Assembly (NCBI GenBank): GCA_903826865.1
Contig: CAIKGD010000048.1
Location: forward strand, 1 to 64,000
Length of the DNA: 64,000 bases
Direction: 5' to 3'
Origin: an uncultured Verrucomicrobiota bacterium
Lineage (GTDB): Bacteria; Verrucomicrobiota; Kiritimatiellia; Kiritimatiellales; Tichowtungiaceae
Shown here: piece by piece, positions 1 to 7,806 of the stretch
Position numbering within the stretch: position 1 is the stretch's first letter
How the letters are laid out: every line of letters begins with the position of its first letter
The notes under the pieces: model-generated
Seen by the model: the letters and a program-made list of their open reading frames with translations, nothing else
The model's database searches: none
What the model was told of the DNA's origin: nothing
Made by a program: the position numbers and the translations under genes

Positions 1-987
1 GAGGTCGAAGTTGCCGCGCGCGGCGATGCCTTCGAGTTCCTGTGTGCCGAAGGGGAAGTCGTACAGAATGTCGGTGCAGGCGCTGGCGTAGTGGGCCAGT
101 TTGTCTTTTTCGTGGACGTCGCGGTGCATACGACCTTCCGGCAGTCCGACGGTTTCGTACCATTTCAGACGTTCGGCGACCCAGTATTCGTGCCACTCGG
201 CATCGGTGCCGGGCTTGATGAAGAATTCGAGTTCCATCTGTTCGAATTCGCGTGAGCGGAAGGTGTAGTTGCGCGGGTTGATTTCGTTGCGGAACGCTTT
301 GCCGATTTGCGCGATGCCGAACGGTACTTTCTGGCGCGAGACGGAAAGGACGTTGGCGAACTGGGCGAAGATGCCTTGCGCGGTTTCGGGGCGGAGCCAC
401 GCGACGTTGGAGCTGTCTTCCATCGGGCCGACAAAAGTTTTGAACATCAGGTTGAAGGAGCGCGGCTCGGTGAGCGTGCCCGGCTTGTCGGTGTCGGGGC
501 CGACGAGTTTGTCGTAGGTGTCGAGCGCGATGGCGGAAAGCGGAACAGATTCGTAGTCGGCGGCGTTCGCTTTGGCGATTTTCTTGACCTTTTTCTCCGG
601 AGCTTCTTCGTCTTCGGGGTAGGCGAACATCAGCGCCGCGGCATCGGTCTTGTGTTTGAAAACGAGAATCTGGTCGGCGCGGTAGCGGCTTTTGGTTTCG
701 CGGCAGTCAACCATCGGGTCTTTAAAGTTGCCGATATGGCCGGAGGCTTCCCAGACTTTCGGGTGCATGATGATGGCGCTGTCGAGGCCGACGACGTTTT
801 CGCGGCTCTGGACGGTGGCTTTCCACCAGCTTTCTTTGATGTTGCGCTTCAGTTCGACGCCGAGCGGGCCGTAGTCCCAGAAGCCGTTAAGACCTCCGTA
901 GATTTCCGAGGTTTGGAAGATAAAGCCGCGGCGCTTGCAGAGCGAGGCGAGGGCGTCCATCGAGACCGAGTAGTCGTTAGGTTTCAT
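1..987 (-). CDS. glyQS: Glycyl-tRNA synthetase, dimeric class II type (N-terminal part, runs off the window)
   Basis: This enzyme charges tRNA-Gly with glycine using ATP in the cytoplasm. Reading the minus strand from the ATG at 987 gives 329 uninterrupted codons to the window edge. The protein starts MKPNDYSVSMDALASLCKRR and continues with FIFQTSEIYGGLNGFWDYGP, typical of the alpha2-type bacterial/eukaryotic glycyl synthetase rather than the alpha2beta2 GlyQ/GlyS pair. Class II landmarks are visible: LRPETAQGIF and FRNEINPRNYTFRSREFEQME (motif 2 region). The C-terminal anticodon-binding domain lies outside the window. A long open frame on the plus strand at 307-1038 is only its shadow. The family call is confident. 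Confidence 0.95.
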   Translation of the reverse strand, partial: MKPNDYSVSMDALASLCKRRGFIFQTSEIYGGLNGFWDYGPLGVELKRNIKESWWKATVQSRENVVGLDSAIIMHPKVWEASGHIGNFKDPMVDCRETKSRYRADQILVFKHKTDAAALMFAYPEDEEAPEKKVKKIAKANAADYESVPLSAIALDTYDKLVGPDTDKPGTLTEPRSFNLMFKTFVGPMEDSSNVAWLRPETAQGIFAQFANVLSVSRQKVPFGIAQIGKAFRNEINPRNYTFRSREFEQMELEFFIKPGTDAEWHEYWVAERLKWYETVGLPEGRMHRDVHEKDKLAHYASACTDILYDFPFGTQELEGIAARGNFDL

Positions 988-1056
988 AAGGCCGCAGAGG
1001 ATGCCCGAAACGGTTTGGAGTTGAAAGTTAAAATTTAAAAGTTGAGACTGCGCCGC

Positions 1057-1326
1057 GTGAAAGAAAAACGGACATACCGGCGGTTCGACCTGCTTGCGTT
1101 TCTGGCCATACTGGGCTGTATCGGCATGCTGCTTTTCGAATGCGTTTTTATTTTTGAGCTCTACGACCGCACCCCTTTGCAAACGGCAGGGGCGCTTCCG
1201 GTGCAGGCGGCACCTGCGCTCGCCGTTTCTGCCGCAACGAATGCCGCACCGGCTGTGCCGGTCGAACCGGTTGAAGTGCCGCCGGCCGTAATCGAACAAG
1301 CACCTGTCATTGTGCCGGCCGGCTGA
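1057..1326 (+). CDS. Small single-pass membrane protein, unknown function
   Basis: No family is recognised. The likely start is the GTG at 1057; a TTG at 1042 is also in frame. The product of about 89 residues has a basic N-terminus (KEKRTYRR), one hydrophobic helix (roughly residues 8-30, LLAFLAILGCIGMLLFECVF) and a long Ala/Pro/Val-rich tail, so it looks like a protein anchored in the inner membrane with a disordered periplasmic or cytoplasmic extension. It is divergent from glyQS and about 110 bp ahead of the TetR gene. Its codon pattern is coding-like, but confidence is only moderate because the length is small and the composition simple. Confidence 0.5.
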   Translation: MKEKRTYRRFDLLAFLAILGCIGMLLFECVFIFELYDRTPLQTAGALPVQAAPALAVSAATNAAPAVPVEPVEVPPAVIEQAPVIVPAG

Positions 1327-1379
1327 TTTTCTGTACCGGACTTTTTCCAAGCGGCAAAAAAATCTGTTTATCTGTTTGA

Positions 1380-1403
1380 TATACATCCATGAATGTATGT
1401 ATA
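1380..1403. promoter_or_regulatory. AcrR/TtgR-like operator upstream of the efflux operon
   Basis: The 18-bp inverted repeat ATACATCCATGAATGTAT at 1381-1398 is symmetric at 16 of 18 positions and continues GTATA on the right. It resembles the E. coli AcrR operator core (ATACATTTGTGAATGTATGT, from memory), with mismatches confined to the centre. It sits about 35 bp upstream of the TetR-family start codon, where an autorepressor of this efflux operon would bind. Confidence 0.7.
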
Positions 1404-1435
1404 AGGGTCGTCCGAAAATAAACGCAGTTGGAAAT

Positions 1436-2062
1436 ATGGCCAGAAAAACAAAAGAAGAGGCTCAGGCGACCCGGGAAAGCGCAGTGCTTGCGGCGCTGGA
1501 TTTATTCAGCGAAAAAGGGTATGCCCGCACCACCTTCTGCGATATCGCTAAAAAGATCGGTATGACGCGCGGCGCGGTTTACTGGCATTTTGACAACAAA
1601 CCGGCGCTGCTCGCGGCGATGGTTGATTATTTTTTCAATCTTCAGGAGAAACGGGTTCAGGAGCATTTTTTTGAAATCCATTCGCTGGAGGAGCTGCGGG
1701 AAGCTTTTCTGGAACATGCCCGGGCGGTGACGGAGGATAAGCGGCTTAAGAAATTTGAATTTTTTATGACCTTTCAGATGGAGTGGTCGGAGGAGTTGCT
1801 GACGGCGACGCACAAAATACTCGATAAAATCCGCAAGGATCCATTTGAAAAACTCGTTGCAGTTCTGCGTTCGCCGCTGGTTGTGCGCCGGCTCCGTTCA
1901 GATATTGATCCGAGCTGTCTTGCGGTCACGCTGGCGGGGCTTTGGGTCGGCTTGTGCAAAATATATTTGGGAGCCTGTCCGAAAATTGATTTAGTCTCCG
2001 CCGCAGCGGATGGATTTGATTGTGTTATGAAAGGGGCTTTAAAGAAAGAGGCGACAATATGA
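1436..2062 (+). CDS. TetR/AcrR-family transcriptional repressor of the efflux operon
   Basis: The 208-residue protein begins MARKTKEEAQATRESAVLAA and has a classic TetR N-terminal helix-turn-helix (LDLFSEKGYARTTFCDIAKK, then MTRGAVYWHFDNK), which is nearly diagnostic of the AcrR/TtgR/MexZ branch. The variable C-terminal domain would bind hydrophobic efflux substrates. The ATG at 1436 is chosen because it gives the canonical N-terminus just downstream of the operator-like palindrome at 1380-1403; earlier in-frame starts would place that palindrome inside the gene. The stop overlaps the adaptor start (ATGA, 2059-2062), so regulator and pump are translationally coupled. It probably represses its own operon until an inducer binds. 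Confidence 0.9.
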   Translation: MARKTKEEAQATRESAVLAALDLFSEKGYARTTFCDIAKKIGMTRGAVYWHFDNKPALLAAMVDYFFNLQEKRVQEHFFEIHSLEELREAFLEHARAVTEDKRLKKFEFFMTFQMEWSEELLTATHKILDKIRKDPFEKLVAVLRSPLVVRRLRSDIDPSCLAVTLAGLWVGLCKIYLGACPKIDLVSAAADGFDCVMKGALKKEATI

Positions 2063-3162
2063 ATATGAAAATTGTTTCAGGAGTTGGAATTGCAGCGGTG
2101 TTCGCTCTGGCGGGCTGGTTCGGTCACGGGCTGCTGGGCGGAAAAGGCGGCGGGGCGGCTCCGGCGGGACGCCCGCCCATGCCGCCTGCGGCGGTCGTCG
2201 TTCAGGTGTTGAAAGAACAGCCGCTTCAGCCGGTTGATGAATATATCGCCCAGGTGGAACCGATGCAGCAGGTGACAATCCGTCCGCAGATTTCAGGAAT
2301 GATCGCGGCGGTTCATTTCAAGGAAGGTGATCCGGTTAAAGAAGGCGACCTGCTCTTTACAATAGACCGGAGTTCTTATCAGGCAACCGCCGATTCAGCC
2401 GCGGCCGAGCTGGACCGTGCGCAGAAGCTGTATGACCGCATGAAGAGTGCGGATGTCCGCAGCATTTCCAAGGCGGGTATGGATACGGCAGAGAGCGATC
2501 TGCTGCGCGCCCGGGCCGGTTTAAAATTGGCGCAGGTTTCTTTGGATTACACAGAAATCAAAGCGCCGATCAGCGGACGTATCGGCGCGGCGAAAATAAC
2601 CAAAGGCAATTATGTGACGCCCGGCGCCTCGGTTCTGGCAAGCATCGTACAGACAGATCCGGTCCGGGTGGTTTTTTCCGTGACGGATCGCACCTGGCTG
2701 ACCTTGCGTCAGCAGGAGCTGGCCGGGAAGTCCGCTCCGCTGACGGCGCATGTGCGCCTGCCGAACGGTGAAGTGCTTCCAACGGTTGGAAAAAAAGATT
2801 TCGACGACAATGCCATGAACGACCGGACCGGAACCATAGCGGTCCGGTTTGCCTTTGATAACGCGGACAGTCTGCTGGTTGCGGGCAGTTATGTAAAAAT
2901 TCTGCTTGAAAACCCGGCGTTGCCGAAGGGGATCAAAGTTCCCCAGAAAGCCGTGCTGGCGGATCAGCAGGGTTCGTTTGTTCTGACGGTTGACGAGGCC
3001 GGGATGGTTTCCCAGTCGCGCATCAATCCCGGTGCACAGCTGGGCGCTGATCTGATTGTACAGTCCGGACTGAAAGCGGGGGATCGTGTGGTGGTTGACG
3101 GTGTGCAGAAGGCCCGGCCCGGCGCCGCCGTGAAAGTGACTGTAGCGGAGGACGGTAAATGA
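2059..3162 (+). CDS. RND efflux periplasmic adaptor (membrane fusion protein, AcrA/MexA type)
   Basis: This is the periplasmic adaptor that links an RND transporter to an outer-membrane channel. The 367-residue product has an N-terminal hydrophobic anchor (MNMKIVSGVGIAAVFALAGW) without a lipobox cysteine, so it is probably held by an uncleaved helix rather than by lipid. Next come the lipoyl-like half motifs (VTIRPQISGMIAAVHFKEGD and APISGRIGAAKITKGNYV) flanking a helical hairpin, then beta-barrel and membrane-proximal domains. The gene overlaps its upstream regulator and downstream transporter by ATGA (2059-2062 and 3159-3162), indicating one coupled operon. Confidence 0.93.
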   Translation: MNMKIVSGVGIAAVFALAGWFGHGLLGGKGGGAAPAGRPPMPPAAVVVQVLKEQPLQPVDEYIAQVEPMQQVTIRPQISGMIAAVHFKEGDPVKEGDLLFTIDRSSYQATADSAAAELDRAQKLYDRMKSADVRSISKAGMDTAESDLLRARAGLKLAQVSLDYTEIKAPISGRIGAAKITKGNYVTPGASVLASIVQTDPVRVVFSVTDRTWLTLRQQELAGKSAPLTAHVRLPNGEVLPTVGKKDFDDNAMNDRTGTIAVRFAFDNADSLLVAGSYVKILLENPALPKGIKVPQKAVLADQQGSFVLTVDEAGMVSQSRINPGAQLGADLIVQSGLKAGDRVVVDGVQKARPGAAVKVTVAEDGK

Positions 3163-6100
3163 TATCCCGTGTATTTATTGAACGTCCGCGGCTGGCCGGC
3201 GTGATTTCGATTGTGCTGATGCTGGCCGGCATTCTTTCGATTTCCTCGCTGCCGATCGCCCAGTATCCGCAGGTAACGCCGCCGCAGGTGACGGTCAGTG
3301 CCGTTTATCCCGGCGCCAGCGCGGAAGTGCTGGCCGATACCGTCGCCGGTCCGATTGAGGATGCGGTGAACGGCGTGGACAACATGATTTACATGTCATC
3401 TACTTCCGACAGTGCCGGAAACTATGCCCTGACGATTTCCTTCAAAGTCGGAACGGATACGGACATTTCACAGGTTAAAGTGCAAAACCGGGTTGCCCAG
3501 GCGACGCCGCTGCTGCCGGCGGAAGTCACGCAGAAGGGCGTTGCGGTACAGGCCCGTTCCTCCGACGTCCTCGGATTTATGATGATCCGCTCGCCGGACC
3601 GCTCGCGCGACAGTCTCTTTCTGAGTGACTACGGCTATAAAGTGATCAAGCCGGCGCTGGAGCGGATTTCCGGCGTCAGCAGTGCCGATGTGTATGGTTC
3701 AAAATACAGCATGCGGGTCTGGATGGATTCCGATCGTCTCGCCGCTTTGGGCCTGAGCGCCTCGGATGTGATTGCTGCAATCCGCAACCAGAATATTCAG
3801 GCTTCCATCGGATCCGTCAGCAGTGTTCCCGGCGACGGCTCTGAACAGACGACCTATACACTGAAAACCACCGGACGTTTGAATACGCCGGAGGATTTCA
3901 GGAAAATTATTATACGCACCGGAGCCGACGGTGCGGTCGTTTTTCTGGGCGATGTTGCACGGATTGAAAAGGGTGCCGACACCTATCTGTTCAATGCGCG
4001 GTACAACGGTGAGCCGGCGGTGGCAATGATGGTGAGCCGTTCCCCGGATGCCAATGCGCTCACGACGATGAATAATCTGCGCACAGAACTGAATTTGCTC
4101 AAAAAGAAGTTTCCTTCCGGGATCGACTGCGAATTTCCGTATGATGCAACAAAATTTGTGCGTGTCTGTATTGAAGAAATTGCCATAACGCTGCTGCTGA
4201 CCTTTCTGCTGGTGGTCGGGGTCTGCTACATCTTTCTTCAGGACTGGCGGGCCACCCTGATTCCTGCGCTGACTATTCCGGTTTCGTTGTGCGCCACCTT
4301 TGCGGTGCTGATGGCGTTCGGTTACAGCATCAACACCTTAACGCTTTTCGGACTGGTTCTCGCCATCGGTCTGGTGGTCGACGATGCCATTGTGGTGGTC
4401 GAGCGGGTTCTCTATCTGATGGAACACGAACAGCTGGATCACAAGGCCGCGACCATCAAAGCGATGGAGCAGGTCAGCGGCGCGATTATTGCCACCACGC
4501 TGGTATTGCTGGCGATCTTTGTGCCGATCGGGTTTATGGGCGGAATCGTCGGAAAAATTTATCAGCAGTTTGCCGTTTCGATTTCAGCGGCGGTTTTATT
4601 TTCGGCCGTAAACGCGCTCACACTCAGTCCGGCGCTGTGTTCCACCATTCTGCAGATTATTAAACCCAAGCAGCACGGCCCGTTGCGCTGGTTTAACACC
4701 GGCCTCAACCGCACGCGCGGACGCTATGTGTCAACGACCAGCCGGCTGGCCCGTCATTTGGTGCTGACCGTAGTAATTCTGGCGGCCGTTGTCGCCGGTG
4801 CGTTTGCAATCGCAAAGTTCAGCCCGACCTCCTTCCTGCCGGATGAAGATCAGGGGATTATTTTCGGTGCCGTCCAGCTTCCGGAAGGCGCGACCCGCGC
4901 CCGTACCGATGAGTTGTTTGCCCAAAACATCACGCCGCTGGGCAAAGAGCCCGGTGTTGCCTTTATCATCCAGATCACCGGATTCAGCCTGATCGGCGGC
5001 AGCGGTGAAAACATCGGTTTCTTTATTTGCGGTCTGAAAGACTGGAGCGAACGCAAGACGCCCGATCTGCAGGCGACCGCGATTTTGAAAAAACTGCAGG
5101 GCCGTCTGGCTCAGGTTCCCGGCGCGCAGATCAACCTCTTTACACCGCCGGCCATCCGCGGGCTCGGCGCCAGCAGCGGAATGGATATCCGTCTGCAGGC
5201 CGTCAGCGATAATGATTCGCAAAAGCTCGATGCCGTGCTTAAGGGCTTTCTCATGAAGCTCAACACGACGCCGGGAATGATGTATGCGTTCAGCACCTAC
5301 ACGGCGAACACTCCGTACCTGTTTCTGGATGTGGATCGCGTCAAAGCTTCGCTGATGGGTGTGGATATCAGCGCCATCTTTGCGGCGCTTCAGGACAATC
5401 TGGGCTCGCGCTACGTCAACAACGTGAACTTTGAAGGCCAGGTGAACAATGTCAACGTGCAGGCCGACTGGCCGTTCCGCAATCAGGTGGCGGATATCGA
5501 AAAAATTTATGTGAAGAACAATCGCGGCGACATGGTTCCGCTGGGCGGTCTGCTCAAGTCCCGTATCGTTCTCGCACCGCGATCTGTTGACCGCTACAAC
5601 AAGTTCACTTCGGCGGCTGTCACGGCCGTGGCTCTGCCGTTTATCAGCAGCGGCGAAGCCATGAAACTGGTTTCCAAGCTGGCCGCGGAAACGCTGCCGG
5701 CCGGTTACACATTCGACTGGTCCAGCTTGAGCTATCAGGAGGCTAAAGCATCCGGCGGCAGCACGCTGCTCATCGTCATGGCGCTGATCTTCGGTTATCT
5801 GTTTCTGGTCGCGCAGTATGAAAGCTGGGTCATTCCTCTGCCGGTGATGCTCTCAACGGCCGTCGCAATTCTCGGCGCGCTGGTCGGACTGCTGTCCAGT
5901 CGCATGCCGCTCAGCATTTATGCGCAGCTTGGACTGATTCTTCTGGTGGGTCTCGCCAGCAAGAACGCCATTCTGATCGTTGAATTTTCCAGAGCCCGGC
6001 ACGAAGAAGGACTTTCCATTCGTGAGGCGGCGGCTGACGGAGCGAAACAGCGGTTCCGCGCGGTTTTGATGACCGCCTTCACCTTTATTCTCGGGGTGCT

Positions 6101-7655
6101 TCCGATGGTGCTGGCCACTGGAGCCGGTTCCGCCGCGCGAAAATCAATCGGCACGACCGTTTTCTGGGGCATGCTGGCCGCGACAGTTTTCGGCATCATC
6201 CTGATACCCGCGCTCTACGTTCTTTTCCAGACCCTGCGCGAAAAGAGCCATACGATCCGTTCGGGTAAAGACAAACTGCATCTGCTGGTGATCCTGCTCA
6301 TCCCGTTCCTTTTCGGCGGATGTCTGTCTGTAGGCCCGAACTATAAAGCACCGGCCGAGCGCGACAACGGCATCACGCAGAACGCGGACTTAAACGCGGA
6401 AACACTCGGTACCTGGTGGACGACCCTGAATGACCCGGAACTGACCGCACTTATTGATGAAGCGCTGCAGAATAATCACGGCTTGAAATCGGCGGTCGCT
6501 GCCGTCCGCGCCGCCCGTGCCCAGCTGGGCATTGCACGCGCCTCCTACGGCCCGCAACTGGACGCCAACGGCAGTTATACCCGGCGGAAAACCAGCGATG
6601 ACGTCTATGGGACCGGCGTGAATGATCTTTACCATGGCGGATTCGACGCGGTCTGGGAAATTGATCTGTTCGGCGGAGCCCGCCGCTCGGTCGAGGCGGC
6701 CGTTGCCGATCTCAAAGCGCAGGAAGCCGGACGGGCCGCTGTCCAGGTTTCACTGGCCGCTGAAACGGCGCAAAGCTATGTCCTGTTGCGCACCTGGCAG
6801 CAGCGGGTGCATGTTGCCCGCGAAAATCTTGACCTTCAGCAGCAGACCTTCGACCTGTTGAAATCGCGGTTCGACAGCGGCTTGATCGAGGAACTGTCTC
6901 TTCAGAAGGCCCGTTATAATCTCGAAAGCACCCGTTCCGCCATTCCGTCTCTGGAGACCGGTGTCGAACAGAGTCTCAATGCACTGGCCGTTCTCACCGG
7001 AGTCATGCCCGGCACGCTGCATGAACGGTTGAAGACGGTGCAAAGCATCCCGGTTGCTTCGGTACAGACGGTCACCGGCATTCCCGCCGATGTATTGCGC
7101 CGCCGTCCCGACGTGCGCCGGGCGGAACGTAAACTGGCCGCGCAGACGGCGCGCATCGGCGTTGCCAAATCCGGCCTTTATCCCAAATTCACGCTCAATG
7201 GATCTATTGGAATTGAGTCGCTCAGCGTTTCTTCGTTCGGAAGCGCCGGCAATGATTTTTACAGCGTCGGTCCGAATGTCAAATGGGCGATCTTCCATAT
7301 GGGATCTGTCCGCAACAGCATTAAGGTGCAGGAAGCCGTGCAGGAGCAGGTACTGGCCGCTTACGAAGCAACCGTGCTGACGGCTGTGCAGGAAACCCGC
7401 AACGCGCTCCGGGCTTTTGAAAACGAGCAGCAGCGCCTGCAGTCGCTGGACACGGCGGTTTCCGCCGCGCGGACGGCGGTTACACTGGCGGATGACCGCT
7501 ATAAAAACGGACTCGTTGACTTTGACACAGTCCTTGAGGGACAGCGCTCCCGGCTTGCCTTTGAGGATCAGCTGGTACAAAGCCGCAGCGCCATCACGCT
7601 GGATCTGATTCAGCTCTACAAAGCGCTCGGCGGCGGCTGGCAGCCGATGGAATAA
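3159..7655 (+). CDS. Fused RND multidrug transporter and outer-membrane factor lipoprotein (AcrB-OprM type)
   Basis: A single 1498-residue frame encodes two normally separate pump components. Residues 1 to about 1035 are a full HAE1-family RND transporter: proton-relay acidic pair in GLVVDDAIVVVE (Asp408/Asp409), a TM10 lysine in GLASKNAILIVEFS, and two large periplasmic loops. After the last helix and a short basic linker comes a hydrophobic stretch ending in the lipobox LFGGC (Cys1055). A complete NodT/OprM-type outer-membrane factor follows (VGPNYKAPA, TWWTTLNDPELTALIDEAL, two repeats of the coiled-coil/beta-barrel architecture) to residue 1498. I see no ATG, GTG or TTG in frame between the last RND helix and the lipoprotein signal, apart from a GTG inside the signal itself. 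The junction topology is consistent: the RND C-terminus is cytoplasmic, where a lipoprotein n-region should start. Lgt/LspA cleavage at Cys1055 could therefore release the outer-membrane part. Fusion is directly visible; processing is inference. Confidence 0.9.
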   Translation: MISRVFIERPRLAGVISIVLMLAGILSISSLPIAQYPQVTPPQVTVSAVYPGASAEVLADTVAGPIEDAVNGVDNMIYMSSTSDSAGNYALTISFKVGTDTDISQVKVQNRVAQATPLLPAEVTQKGVAVQARSSDVLGFMMIRSPDRSRDSLFLSDYGYKVIKPALERISGVSSADVYGSKYSMRVWMDSDRLAALGLSASDVIAAIRNQNIQASIGSVSSVPGDGSEQTTYTLKTTGRLNTPEDFRKIIIRTGADGAVVFLGDVARIEKGADTYLFNARYNGEPAVAMMVSRSPDANALTTMNNLRTELNLLKKKFPSGIDCEFPYDATKFVRVCIEEIAITLLLTFLLVVGVCYIFLQDWRATLIPALTIPVSLCATFAVLMAFGYSINTLTLFGLVLAIGLVVDDAIVVVERVLYLMEHEQLDHKAATIKAMEQVSGAIIATTLVLLAIFVPIGFMGGIVGKIYQQFAVSISAAVLFSAVNALTLSPALCSTILQIIKPKQHGPLRWFNTGLNRTRGRYVSTTSRLARHLVLTVVILAAVVAGAFAIAKFSPTSFLPDEDQGIIFGAVQLPEGATRARTDELFAQNITPLGKEPGVAFIIQITGFSLIGGSGENIGFFICGLKDWSERKTPDLQATAILKKLQGRLAQVPGAQINLFTPPAIRGLGASSGMDIRLQAVSDNDSQKLDAVLKGFLMKLNTTPGMMYAFSTYTANTPYLFLDVDRVKASLMGVDISAIFAALQDNLGSRYVNNVNFEGQVNNVNVQADWPFRNQVADIEKIYVKNNRGDMVPLGGLLKSRIVLAPRSVDRYNKFTSAAVTAVALPFISSGEAMKLVSKLAAETLPAGYTFDWSSLSYQEAKASGGSTLLIVMALIFGYLFLVAQYESWVIPLPVMLSTAVAILGALVGLLSSRMPLSIYAQLGLILLVGLASKNAILIVEFSRARHEEGLSIREAAADGAKQRFRAVLMTAFTFILGVLPMVLATGAGSAARKSIGTTVFWGMLAATVFGIILIPALYVLFQTLREKSHTIRSGKDKLHLLVILLIPFLFGGCLSVGPNYKAPAERDNGITQNADLNAETLGTWWTTLNDPELTALIDEALQNNHGLKSAVAAVRAARAQLGIARASYGPQLDANGSYTRRKTSDDVYGTGVNDLYHGGFDAVWEIDLFGGARRSVEAAVADLKAQEAGRAAVQVSLAAETAQSYVLLRTWQQRVHVARENLDLQQQTFDLLKSRFDSGLIEELSLQKARYNLESTRSAIPSLETGVEQSLNALAVLTGVMPGTLHERLKTVQSIPVASVQTVTGIPADVLRRRPDVRRAERKLAAQTARIGVAKSGLYPKFTLNGSIGIESLSVSSFGSAGNDFYSVGPNVKWAIFHMGSVRNSIKVQEAVQEQVLAAYEATVLTAVQETRNALRAFENEQQRLQSLDTAVSAARTAVTLADDRYKNGLVDFDTVLEGQRSRLAFEDQLVQSRSAITLDLIQLYKALGGGWQPME

Positions 7656-7684
7656 ACCGTTTTCCGCTGTCCGGAAAAAATTCC

Positions 7685-7699
7685 TTCCAAGGTTTGGAA
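7685..7699. repeat. TTCCAA-N3-TTGGAA palindrome, copy 1
   Basis: TTCCAA-GGT-TTGGAA lies in the 151-bp gap between the efflux operon and the EF-G-like gene. It belongs to a family of about 15-bp palindromes repeated in other gaps of the window (near 9.86, 21.15, 45.24, 51.25 and 60.82 kb). Confidence 0.65.
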
Positions 7700-7806
7700 A
7701 ATTAATTGCGGCCATCTTCAAAGCCGTGTACCTTGGGCATCCTCATGCGCCGCGCTTTGCGCGCGGGGCCGGTTTTGACTAAAAATTAAATCCAAGGAGA
7801 GTTGCG

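Noticed and set aside
307-1038. Long plus-strand open frame opposite glyQS
   Set aside because: The minus strand encodes an unmistakable glycyl-tRNA synthetase; the plus-strand product is low-complexity and matches nothing.
6230-6330. Separate start codon for the outer-membrane factor
   Set aside because: No ATG, GTG or TTG in frame lies between the last RND helix and the lipoprotein signal, except a GTG inside the hydrophobic core, which would be too short a signal. The fusion reading was kept.
7749-7770. GC-rich hairpin before the EF-G-like gene as a terminator
   Set aside because: CCGCGC/GCGCGG can pair but no T-run follows.
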